Origin: Achatina immaculata
Taxonomy: Eukaryota > Mollusca > Gastropoda > Stylommatophora > Achatinidae
Assembly: GCA_009760885.1 (NCBI GenBank)
Contig: CM019699.1
Location: forward strand, 43,350,268 to 43,414,267
Reading direction: 5' to 3'
Length of the DNA stretch: 64,000 nt
Part shown: positions 55,306 through 64,000 of the stretch, one piece after another
Numbering within the stretch: position 1 is the first letter of the stretch
Layout of the letters: every line of letters begins with the position of its first letter
Translations under genes and position numbers: made by a program
The notes under the pieces: model-generated
Told to the model about the DNA's origin: nothing
The model's input: only the letters and a program-made list of their open reading frames with translations
The model's database searches: none

Positions 55306-56095
55306 TCTCATATCTTATATCCTTCCCGTGTTGTTAAACGTCACATAGGGCTCGCAAGGTAGTTCGCCAATTTTTCCTGTCTTCGGCGAGTCTTTCAACC
55401 TCATGAAAGGATTTTATGCCTGTTAATTTGGCCTCTCTTAATAATGTCCTCTTCAGAGTTTCACGCGGTCTGCCTCTTTTTCTTCGGCCTGTTGTGTTCC
55501 ACTTGATAGCTTGTTTTGGGATTCTCTGATCATTTCTTCTCATCAAGTGACCAACATATGTCCATCTACTTTTCCTGATCACCCATGAGACTGGTTGTTG
55601 TTCAGTCATCTGTCTTATCTCTGCACTGTTCTTGAATTCATTCCACTTGATGCCGAGTATTTTCCTTAGTCATTTGTTTTCAAAAGAGTCTAATTTCTTT
55701 TCTGTTTCTTTAGTTGTTTTCCAGCTTTCGCATGCATAAATGAGGGTGGATATTACATTTGAATTGAATAGTTTTAACTTGGTTTTTGTGCTTATAGCTT
55801 TTGAATTCCATATGTTCTCAAGATTCTTGAAGATTGATGCTGCTTTTGCAATTCTAATTCTAACTTCCTTTCTAGTGTCAACATCCTGGTCTATGTAGCT
55901 GCCAAGTAATGCAGATTGATTGACTTCTTCAATATCTGTCCCTTCTATGTGTATTTTTCCATTTTGATTGATGGAAATTTTCATTATTTTTCTTTTGTCC
56001 TTGTTAATTTCAAAAAGACATATAGACCAGGTAAATATTTTTTCTGTGAAATCTTTCCCAGATGAGGAGCCATTTCTTTCCAAGTGTCCAGGTAA
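55306..56095 (-). mobile_element. RTE-like LINE family C, longest copy
   Basis: Minus strand from 56083: MKISINQNGKIHIEGTDIEE and ALLGSYIDQDVDTRKEVRIR, then KLKLFNSNVISTLIYACESW, with one stop near 55670 between ENK and LRKILGIKW. It continues in frame through GRRKRGRPRETLKRTLL to LRALCDV at 55337. The 3' tail is GGATATAAGATATGAGATAA. It corresponds to the post-palm RT region and C-terminus; the catalytic core is absent. It is the best-preserved family C copy here, with 13173, 33386, 60267 and 61082 as relatives. Confidence 0.87.
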
Positions 56096-56145
56096 GTTCT
56101 CGTGAATACAAGGAGATATTTTTGTCTTAAATCCAAATTGGCAAG

Positions 56146-56222
56146 CCAGCTGCCGTGTTAGAACAGGAAAAGTGGCCAGAGTTTGAAGTTCTCAAATGTT
56201 GCCAACACAATGCTCTGTCAAG
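56146..56222 (+). other. Candidate exon (uncertain)
   Basis: Open frame reading KPAAVLEQEKWPEFEVLKCC then QHNALS, ending at a strong donor, TCAAG/GTGAGG (AG at 56221-56222). The acceptor is less clear: GGCAAG at 56145 or CCAG at 56149, behind TATTTTTGTCTTAAATCC. The residues look like real protein and are not repetitive. A SINE follows immediately in the would-be intron. No family recognised. Confidence 0.3.
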
Positions 56223-56249
56223 GTGAGGGCCCGGGCGGAATTGAAGTAA

Positions 56250-56648
56250 TTTTCTTGTCAGCTTCGTGAGCTGTAAGGGTCGGGTTACCGCACCTGTCTG
56301 GTACACCGGGCATGGTTTTTATATAACGATGATTTCTGGTGGGCCACACACAATGACAGAGGTTCAGGACGAGGTGGGTGTTTCATGTTTCGAAGAAAAA
56401 GTTCTGGATAATTTATGCGCACCCCCAGCTACGCTTACCTGGCATGAACTCTTTACTTTCTTCAAAGTGACTTCTTCTTTTTTTTTGTGTGGAAAGAAAG
56501 ATTTGGCTAGTCCAGAGAGTGAACGAAAGTGTGACATCAGCAAGGATTGCGATACGAACTTTAGAAATCTAACAGGATTTGAACCTGGTCTCCTTGGTTT
56601 ATTGAGAGAATGTTTATCCACCCAGCCTCACAGACAGCAAAATATTAT
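56250..56648 (-). mobile_element. tRNA-derived SINE (family T)
   Basis: Minus strand from 56648: a tRNA-like head with A box GGCTGGGTGG and B box GGTTCAAATCC at tRNA spacing, followed by about 320 bp of body with an AAAGAAGAAGTCACTTTG stretch. It differs from families R, L and G in this window. The left (3') border is uncertain. A 141-codon plus-strand frame across it is antisense and spurious. Confidence 0.68.
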
Positions 56649-56689
56649 TGTCTGTTCATACTTTCATCCCTACCTGAAGAAACCAAAAT

Positions 56690-59612
56690 AAACGAGGCAG
56701 TACCTGCAGGCGTATACCAGGACTTGTGGCAGTACCTGCAGGCGTATACCAGGACTTGTGGCAGTACCTGCAGGCGTATACCAGGACTTGTGGCAGTACC
56801 TGCAGGCGTATACCATGACTTGTGGCAGTACCTGCAGGCGTATACCAGGATTTGTGGCAGTACCTGCAGGCGTATACCAGGACTTGTGGCAGTACCTGCA
56901 GGCGTATACCAGGACTTGTGGCAGTACCTGCAGGAGTATACCAGGGCTTGTGGCAGTACGTGCAGGAGTATACCAGGACTTGTGGCAGTACCTGCAGGCG
57001 TATACCAGGGCTTGTGGCAGTACCTGCAGGAGTATACCAGGACTTGTAGCACCTGCAGGCGTATACCAGGAGTTTTTGCAGTACCTGCAGGCGTATACCA
57101 GGACTTGTCGCAGTACCTGCAGGCGTATACCAGGACTTGTGGCAGTACCTGCAGGCGTATACTATTACTTGCGGCAGTACCTGCAGGCGTATACCAGGAC
57201 TTTTTGCAGTACCTGCAGGCGTATACCAGGATTTGTGGCAGTACCTGCAGGCGTATACCAGGACTTGTGGCAGTCCCTGCAGGCGTATACCAGGACTTGT
57301 GGCAGTACCTGCAGGCGTATACCAGGGCTTGTGGCAGTACGTGCAGGAGTATACCAGGGTTGTGGCAGTACCTGCAGGAGTATACCAGGACTTGTAGCAC
57401 CTGCAGCCGTATACCAGGACTTTCTGCAGTACCTGCAGGCGTATACCAGGACTTGTGGCAGTACCTGCAGGCGTATACCATGACTTGTGGCAGTACCTGC
57501 AGGCGTATACCAGGATTTGTGGCAGTACCTGCAGGCGTATACCAGGACTTGTGGCAGTACCTGCAGGCGTATACCAGGACTTGTGGCAGTACCTGCAGGA
57601 GTATACCAGGGCTTGTGGCAGTACGTGCAGGAGTATACCAGGACTTGTGGCAGTACCTGCAGGCGTATACCAGGGCTTGTGGCAGTACCTGCAGGAGTAT
57701 ACCAGGACTTGTAGCACCTGCAGGCGTATACCAGGAGTTTTTGCAGTACCTGCAGGCGTATACCAGGACTTGTCGCAGTACCTGCAGGCGTATACCAGGA
57801 CTTGTGGCAGTACCTGCAGGCGTATACTATTACTTGCGGCAGTACCTGCAGGCGTATACCAGGACTTTTTGCAGTACCTGCAGGCGTATACCAGGATTTG
57901 TGGCAGTACCTGCAGGCGTATACCAGGACTTGTGGCAGTCCCTGCAGGCGTATACCAGGACTTGTGGCAGTACCTGCAGGCGTATACCAGGGCTTGTGGC
58001 AGTACGTGCAGGAGTATACCAGGGTTGTGGCAGTACCTGCAGGAGTATACCAGGACTTGTAGCACCTGCAGCCGTATACCAGGACTTTCTGCAGTACCTG
58101 CAGGCGTATACCAGGACTTGTGGCAGTACCTGCAGGCGTATACCATGACTTGTGGCAGTACCTGCAGGCGTATACCAGGATTTGTGGCAGTACCTGCAGG
58201 CGTATACCAGGACTTGTGGCAGTACCTGCAGGCGTATACCAGGACTTGTGGCAGTACCTGCAGGAGTATACCAGGGCTTGTGGCAGTACGTGCAGGAGTA
58301 TACCAGAACTTGTGGCAGTACCTGCAGGCGTATACCAGGGCTTGTGGCAGTACCTGCAGGAGTATACCAGGACTTGTAGCACCTGCAGGCGTATACCAGG
58401 AGTTTTTGCAGTACCTGCAGGCGTATACCAGGACTTGTCGCAGTACCTGCAGGCGTATACCAGGACTTGTGGCAGTACCTGCAGGCGTATACTATTACTT
58501 GCGGCAGTACCTGCAGGCGTATAACAGGACTTTTTGCAGTACCTGCAGGCGTATACCAGGATTTGTGGCAGTACCTGCAGGCGTATACCAGGACTTGTGG
58601 CAGTCCCTGCAGGCGTATACCAGGACTTGTGGCAGTACCTGCAGGCGTATACCAGGGCTTGTGGCAGTACGTGCAGGAGTATACCAGGTTTGTGGCAGTA
58701 CCTGCAGGAGTATACCAGGACTTGTAGCACCTGCAGCCGTATACCAGGACTTTCTGCAGTACCTGCAGGCGTATACCAGGACTTGTGGCAGTACCTGCAG
58801 GCGTATACCAGGACTTGTGGCAGTACCTGCAAGCGTATACCAGGACTTGTGGCAGTACCTGCAGGCGTATACCAGGGCTTGTGGCAGTACCTGCAGGCGT
58901 ATACCAGGGCTTGTGGCAGTACCTGCAGGCGTATACCAGGACTTGTGGCAGTACCTGCAGGCGTATACCAGGGCTTGTGGCAGGACCTGCAGGCGTATAC
59001 CAGGATTTGTGGCAGTACCTGCAGGCGTATACCAGGATTTGTGGCAGTACCTGCAGGCGTATACCAGGACTTGTCGCAGTACCTGCAGGCGTATATTAGG
59101 ACTTGTAGTACCTGCAGGCGTATACCAGGACTTTTTGCAGTACCTGCAGGCGTATACCAGGACTTGTCGCAGTACCTGCAGGCGTATATTAGGACTTTAA
59201 CGGTATCTGCAGGCGTATGGCACTACCTGTAGGTGTATATCAGGACTTGGGGCAGTACCTACAGGCATAAACCAGGACTTGGGGCAGTACCTACAGGCAT
59301 AAAACAGGACTTGTGGCAGTATCTGCAGGTTTATACCAAGACTTGTAACAGTACCTGCAGGCGTATACCAGGACGTGTAGCAGTACCTGCAGGCGTATAC
59401 CAGGACTTGTGGCAGTACCTGCAGGCGTATACCAGGACTTGTGGCAGTACCTGCAGACGTATACCAGGACTTGTGGCAGTACCTGCAGGCGTATACCAGG
59501 ACTTGTGGCAGTACCTGCAGGCGTATACCAGGACTTGTGGCAGTACCTGCAGGCGTATACCAGGACTTGTCGCAGTACCTGCAGGCGTATACCAGGACTT
59601 GTAGCACATGCG
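56690..59612. repeat. 32-bp minisatellite array with 665-bp higher-order repeat
   Basis: About 90 units of GCAGTACCTGCAGGCGTATA plus CCAGGACTTGTG. The order of variant units repeats with a 665-bp period: the same variants occur at 56822/57487/58152, at 57137/57802/58467 and at 57455/58120. So a ~21-unit block has been tandemly triplicated nearly unchanged. The right end (59210-59612) is a simpler, partly diverged run. Every unit has the PstI-like CCTGCAGG palindrome. Long frames on both strands (up to 581 codons) are artefacts. Confidence 0.96.
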
Positions 59613-59869
59613 CTAACTGTTCCAAATCATTTTTGGTCAGTATCTGATATTGCTGAAAGTAATTTTTTTCTATTAGACTCCATAGCAACTATTTTTGTCC
59701 AGTACATACAGAGTACATAGCAACTACCTATTACCATATTTATGTACATAGTTTAAAATAATTGCTGAAAAGTATAGATTTTGTTGGATAGACACTGTTT
59801 CATGAAGAATTTTAATGACTAAGTCACATGACTGTTGGAGTTTATAAAATAGCCATAGTTTTAGAACTG
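59613..59869. other. Short non-repetitive stretch
   Basis: Flank of the 32-bp array; a duplicated GTACATAGCAACTA / ACTCCATAGCAACTA. Nothing else recognised. Confidence 0.5.
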
Positions 59870-60030
59870 GAAGTGACAAGTGAATGTGATAGTTCACAAT
59901 TAAATGGATGCAGAAACAAATAAATGTGATAATTAGCAAAGAAATGGACGCAGAAACATATGAATATGGTAGCTCACAACGAAATGGACCCAGAAACACA
60001 TAACTGTGATAGTTCACCTTGAAGTGCACG
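59870..60030. repeat. About 39-bp tandem repeat, 4 diverged copies
   Basis: Units with GTGATAGTTCACAATTAAAT and GGACGCAGAAACATA. Diverged, so older than neighbouring arrays. Confidence 0.85.
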
Positions 60031-60266
60031 GATAGAGAAATAAAGTTTTATTTTACATATATGAAAGTGGATAATGGAACTAGTAATAAAATCTTTCATA
60101 AAAATACTTCAAACAAAAGACAACATGAAATATGTCTTATCACTGTCTGCTTTCACCACAGCTCATGTCTGCTTTCATCACAGTTCATGTCTGCTTTCAT
60201 CACAGCTCATGACTGTATATATTGTATACTGTCATTACTTACAGCTCAAGACTATATATATTGTAT

Positions 60267-60523
60267 CATATCTTATATCCTTCCCGTGCCGTTAAACATC
60301 ACATAGGGCTCGCAAAGTAGTTCGCCAATTTTTCCTGTCTTCGGCGTGTCTTTCAACCTCATCAAAGGATTTTATGCCTGTTAATTTGACGTTCTTAACA
60401 ATGTCCTCTTCAGAGTATCACGCGGTCTGCCCCTTTTTCTTCGGCCTGTTGTGTTCCACTTGATAGCTTGTTTTGAGATTCTCTGATCATTTCTTCTCAT
60501 CAAGTGACCAACATATGTCCATG
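60267..60523 (-). mobile_element. RTE-like LINE family C fragment with 12-bp target duplication
   Basis: Minus strand, the last ~257 bp of family C (VGHLMRRNDQ to the GGATATAAGATATGA tail). One base is lost within the basic region (GACGTTCTTAAC where other copies have GGCCTCTCTTAAT). TATATATTGTAT lies at 60255-60266 and 60524-60535, matching the surrounding 39-bp unit, so it inserted into the array. An exact second copy sits 815 bp downstream. Confidence 0.85.
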
Positions 60524-60525
60524 TA

Positions 60526-61081
60526 TATATTGTATAGCGGCATTAATTACAGCTCATGACTGTATATATTGTATAGCGTCATTAATTACAGCTCATGACT
60601 GTATATATTGTATAGCGTCATTAATTACAGCTCATGACTGTATATATTGTATAACGTCATTAATTACAGCTCATGACTGTGTATATTGTATAATGGCATT
60701 AATTACAGCTCATGACTGTATATATTGTATAGCGTCATTAATTACAGCTCATGACTGTATATATTGTATAATGGCATTAATTACAGCTCATGACTGTATA
60801 TATTGTATAATGGCATTAATTACAGCTCATGACTGTATATATTGTATAGCGGCATTAATTACAGCTCATGACTGTATATATTGTATGATGGCATTAATTA
60901 CAGCTCATGACTGTATATATTTTATAGCGGCATTAATTACAGCTCATGACTGTATATATTGTATAGCGGCATTAATTACAGCTCATGACTGTATATATTG
61001 TACAATGGCATTAATTACAGCTCATGACTGTATATATTTTATAGCGGCATTAATTACAGCTCATGACTGTATATATTGTAT
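60526..61081. repeat. 39-bp minisatellite array, first block
   Basis: About 14 units with TATATATTGTATAGCGGCAT and TAATTACAGCTCATGACTG. Confidence 0.96.
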
Positions 61082-61338
61082 CATATCTTATATCCTTCCC
61101 GTGCCGTTAAACATCACATAGGGCTCGCAAAGTAGTTCGCCAATTTTTCCTGTCTTCGGCGTGTCTTTCAACCTCATCAAAGGATTTTATGCCTGTTAAT
61201 TTGACGTTCTTAACAATGTCCTCTTCAGAGTATCACGCGGTCTGCCCCTTTTTCTTCGGCCTGTTGTGTTCCACTTGATAGCTTGTTTTGAGATTCTCTG
61301 ATCATTTCTTCTCATCAAGTGACCAACATATGTCCATG
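61082..61338 (-). mobile_element. RTE-like family C fragment, duplicated copy
   Basis: Identical as far as I can see to 60267-60523, at an offset of 815 bp, and flanked by the same array sequence. It arose by tandem duplication of array plus insert rather than by a second insertion. Confidence 0.88.
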
Positions 61339-62413
61339 TATATATTGTATAGCGGCATTAATTACAGCTCATGACTGTATATATTGTATAGCGTCATTAA
61401 TTACAGCTCATGACTGTATATATTGTATAGCGTCATTAATTACAGCTCATGACTGTATATATTGTATAACGTCATTAATTACAGCTCATGACTGTGTATA
61501 TTGTATAATGGCATTAATTACAGCTCATGACTGTATATATTGTATAGCGTCATTAATTACAGCTCATGACTGTATATATTGTATAATGGCATTAATTACA
61601 GCTCATGACTGTATATATTGTATAATGGCATTAATTACAGCTCATGACTGTATATATTGTATAGCGGCATTAATTACAGCTCATGACTGTATATATTGTA
61701 TGATGGCATTAATTACAGCTCATGACTGTATATATTTTATAGCGGCATTAATTACAGCTCATGACTGTATATATTGTATAGCGGCATTAATTACAGCTCA
61801 TGACTGTATATATTGTACAATGGCATTAATTACAGCTCATGACTGTATATATTTTATAGCGGCATTAATTACAGCTCATGACTGTATATATTGTATAGCG
61901 GCATTAATTACAGCTCATGACTGTATATATTGTACAATGGCATTAATTACAGCTCATGACTGTATATATTTTATAGCGGCATTAATTACAGCTCATGACT
62001 GTATATATTGTATAGCGGCATTAATTACAGCTCATGACTGTATATATTGTATAGCGGCATTAATTACAGCTCATGACTGTATATATTGTATAATGGCATT
62101 AATTACAGCTCATGACTGTATATATTGTATAGTGGCATTAATTACAGCTCATGACTGTATATATTGTATAATGGCATTAATTACAGCTCATGACTGTATA
62201 TATTGTATAGCGTCATTAATTACAGCTCATGACTGTATATATTTTATAGCGTCATTAATTACAGCTCATGACTGTATATATTGTATAGCGGCATTAATTA
62301 CAGCTCATGACTGTATATATTGTATAGCGGCATTAATTACAGCTCATGACTGTATATATTGTATAGTGGCATTAATTACAGCTCATGACTGTATATATTG
62401 TATAGTGGCATTA
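61339..62413. repeat. 39-bp minisatellite array, second block
   Basis: About 27 units of the same 39-bp family; the first ~14 repeat the unit order of 60526-61081. Open frame 61319-62500 comes from the period. Confidence 0.96.
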
Positions 62414-62635
62414 ATCAGGCAGATAAGATCACTCGGGGATAATCTGTGTTCGCTGCCTGCCAACATCAGCTGTCCCAGACGTCAGCATCGTGTGACGTAG
62501 CAGCTATACAATGAACCCACTTGAACTCACGTCACGAACTCGACTTGATTTGCTCACAAAACTGATTATAACTGCCGTCTCTCGCACTGGCTGGCAAAGG
62601 TAATATTAGAACACCTCATACTGTTTCCCTGGCAG

Positions 62636-62701
62636 GTAAGAGAGAAGTCGGACAAGCTGCAACAGGAGAGAGAAGGGGTTCAGGGTAGTTTGCCAGCTCA
62701 G
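62636..62701 (+). other. Candidate 66-bp phase-0 exon (uncertain)
   Basis: CTCATACTGTTTCCCTGGCAG (AG at 62634-62635) forms a good acceptor. 66 bp open in phase 0 follow, reading VREKSDKLQQEREGVQGSLP AQ, ending CAG/GTAATT (62701). The residues are charged and coiled-coil-like. Of the exon candidates here this one has the best pair of borders. The rest of 62414-62840 shows nothing else I can name. Confidence 0.32.
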
Positions 62702-62840
62702 GTAATTGCTGTCACCATCAAGTAGCTTCCAAGATAACCTCAACTCTCCGGCAACAAAAATGCGCACACAAAGTTCTTCTTCAACTAGCACAAGTAAGAT
62801 GGCTCTGTGAATGTCTTAGAATCTCAGCACAGTACACTGT

Positions 62841-63421
62841 ATGCATAATGGTAGTTTATCAAGTTGACTACTGTACTCACTTTATGTAAATGATCGCTAC
62901 GGCCACTTTTTTTTATAAACGAGTGCTATAATCACTTTATACAAACCATTGCGATAGTCACTTGATATAACTGAATGCTACAATCACTTTATATAAGTGA
63001 GAGCTATATTCACTTTATATAACTCCGTGCGATAGTCACTTTATATAACTGAGAGCTATAATCACTATATATAACTGAGAGCTATTAACACTTTATATAT
63101 AAAATGAGTGTTAAAATTATTTTATACAACTCGATGCTATAAACACTTCATATAACCGAGTGCTATAGTCACTTTATACTAATGTGTGATACTGTCACTT
63201 TATATAATTGAGTGTTACTATAACGTATATAAATGAGTGCTGTAATCACATTATATAACAGAGTGTTCTAATTATGTGATACACCTGAGTGCTAGAGTCA
63301 CTTTATTTAACTGAGTGCTATAATCAGTTCATACATATATATATATATATATAAATTAGTGCTATAATCACTATAAATACATGAGTTCTACAACCACTTT
63401 ATAAAACTGAGTGCTGTTGTC

Positions 63422-63485
<64 letters not shown>

Positions 63486-63570
63486 TGCTATAATCACATT
63501 ACATAACTGCGTGCTATAATCACTTTATATAGTTGAGTCCTATAGTCACATTATATAACCGAGTGTTGGT
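62841..63570. repeat. 26-bp minisatellite array with (TA)n expansions
   Basis: About 25 units of GAGTGCTATAATCACTTTAT plus ATAACT, diverged. The TATA part of two units has expanded into (TA)n at about 63334-63352 and 63427-63482. Confidence 0.92.
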
Positions 63571-63663
63571 CTTTATTTACCTATTTATTGTTTTTATTGT
63601 CTGTTTTCTTTTAATGAAATTATCCCCCCCCCTAAAAAAAAACCTCATTTTAATGAGGAAAAT

Positions 63664-64000
63664 ACCAAATCCATCCATCCATCCATCCATCTACCCATCC
63701 ATCCATCTACCCATCCATCCATCCACCCATCTACCCATCCACCCACCCATCTACCCATCTACCGATCCATCCATCCACCCATCCATCCATCTACCCATCC
63801 ATCCATCTACCCATCCACCCACCCATCTACCCATCTACCGATCCATCCATCCACCCATCCATCCATCTACCCATCCATCCACCCATCTACCCATCCACCC
63901 ACCCATCTACCCATCTACCGATCCATCCATCCACCCATCCATCCATCTACCCATCCATCCATCCACCCATCTACCCATCCACCCACCCATCTACCCATCT
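63664..64000. repeat. (CATC)/(TACC)n tetranucleotide repeat
   Basis: CCATCCAT with interspersed CTACC, running off the right window edge. A longer block of about 100 bp containing CCCATCTACCGATCCATCC recurs (near 63750, 63833 and 63912). Confidence 0.95.

Noticed and set aside
56080..56100. Perfect splice donor CCAG/GTAAGT on plus
   Set aside because: It lies antisense within the RTE family C copy with no upstream exon; likely coincidence.
56610..59200. Overlapping open frames up to 581 codons
   Set aside because: A 32-bp period rotates through three frames without stops, so all frames on both strands are open. Repeat artefact.
60504..62500. Frames of 205 and 393 codons with ALITAHDC repeats
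   Set aside because: 39-bp array; the first codons are antisense RTE sequence.
63664..64000. Telomeric repeat
   Set aside because: The motif is CATC/TACC, not TTAGGG or a known animal telomere variant; it is a tetranucleotide microsatellite.

Overview
The window reads as non-coding nuclear DNA from an invertebrate animal. No bacterial-style operons, ribosome binding sites, CRISPR arrays, rRNA or intact tRNA genes were seen. The mix of CR1-like and RTE-like LINEs, a GIY-YIG Penelope-like element, mariner DNA transposons, tRNA-derived SINEs, a Ty3/Gypsy relic and an SGNH-esterase ORF1 fits a lophotrochozoan such as a mollusc. That placement is an inference; no species marker is visible.

By summing my own coordinates, about 40% of the window is tandem repeats and nearly as much is mobile-element debris. 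About forty minisatellite arrays are present, with units of 10-62 bp and a cluster at 36-45 bp. Most have unrelated unit sequences. Many long open frames lie in these arrays and arise only because the unit is a multiple of 3 bp or because the three frames rotate. I do not treat them as genes.

Layout. 1-5 kb: RTE-like LINE end, 15-, 21-, 40- and 22-bp arrays, a second copy of the same LINE end, then a (TC)n tract. 5-7.6 kb: the longest CR1-like LINE, with (TC)n on both sides. 8.8-15.6 kb: a SINE and a long complex of 40/42/44-bp arrays broken by an RTE copy and a probable solo LTR. 16.3-18.3 kb: mariner element with 31-bp terminal inverted repeats. 19.9-20.5 kb: RTE fragment nested in a CR1 3' end. 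20.9-27 kb: arrays of 17, 36-42, 52, 19, 47 and 42 bp. 27.1-31.2 kb: four minus-strand CR1 copies separated by (GA)n. 31.2-33.8 kb: a 45-bp array containing an RTE insert and a nested Penelope/RTE/SINE insert, both with visible target duplications. 33.8-39 kb: CR1 copies and a 39-bp array. 39-41.8 kb: Penelope-like element in a head-to-head inverted arrangement. 41.8-42.7 kb: SGNH-esterase ORF1 fragment. 43-48 kb: arrays, an RTE end and a CR1 3' end. 48.2-49 kb: internally deleted mariner, followed by a Gypsy pol relic. 50-56 kb: arrays, an inverted SINE pair and an RTE copy. 56.7-59.6 kb: 32-bp array with a 665-bp higher-order repeat. 60.2-62.4 kb: 39-bp array containing an 815-bp tandem duplication that carries an RTE fragment. 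62.8-64 kb: 26-bp array and tetranucleotide repeats.

Host genes: none can be named. A few short open stretches with splice-site-like borders (2972, 24875, 47362, 52495, 56146 and 62636 on +; 8296 and 45540 on -) could be exons of a gene with repeat-filled introns, but each is weak alone. The clearest new observations are the repeated, same-orientation placement of CR1-like copies inside (TC)n, the inverted head-to-head Penelope copies, the head-to-head SINE palindrome, and the higher-order structure of several arrays.
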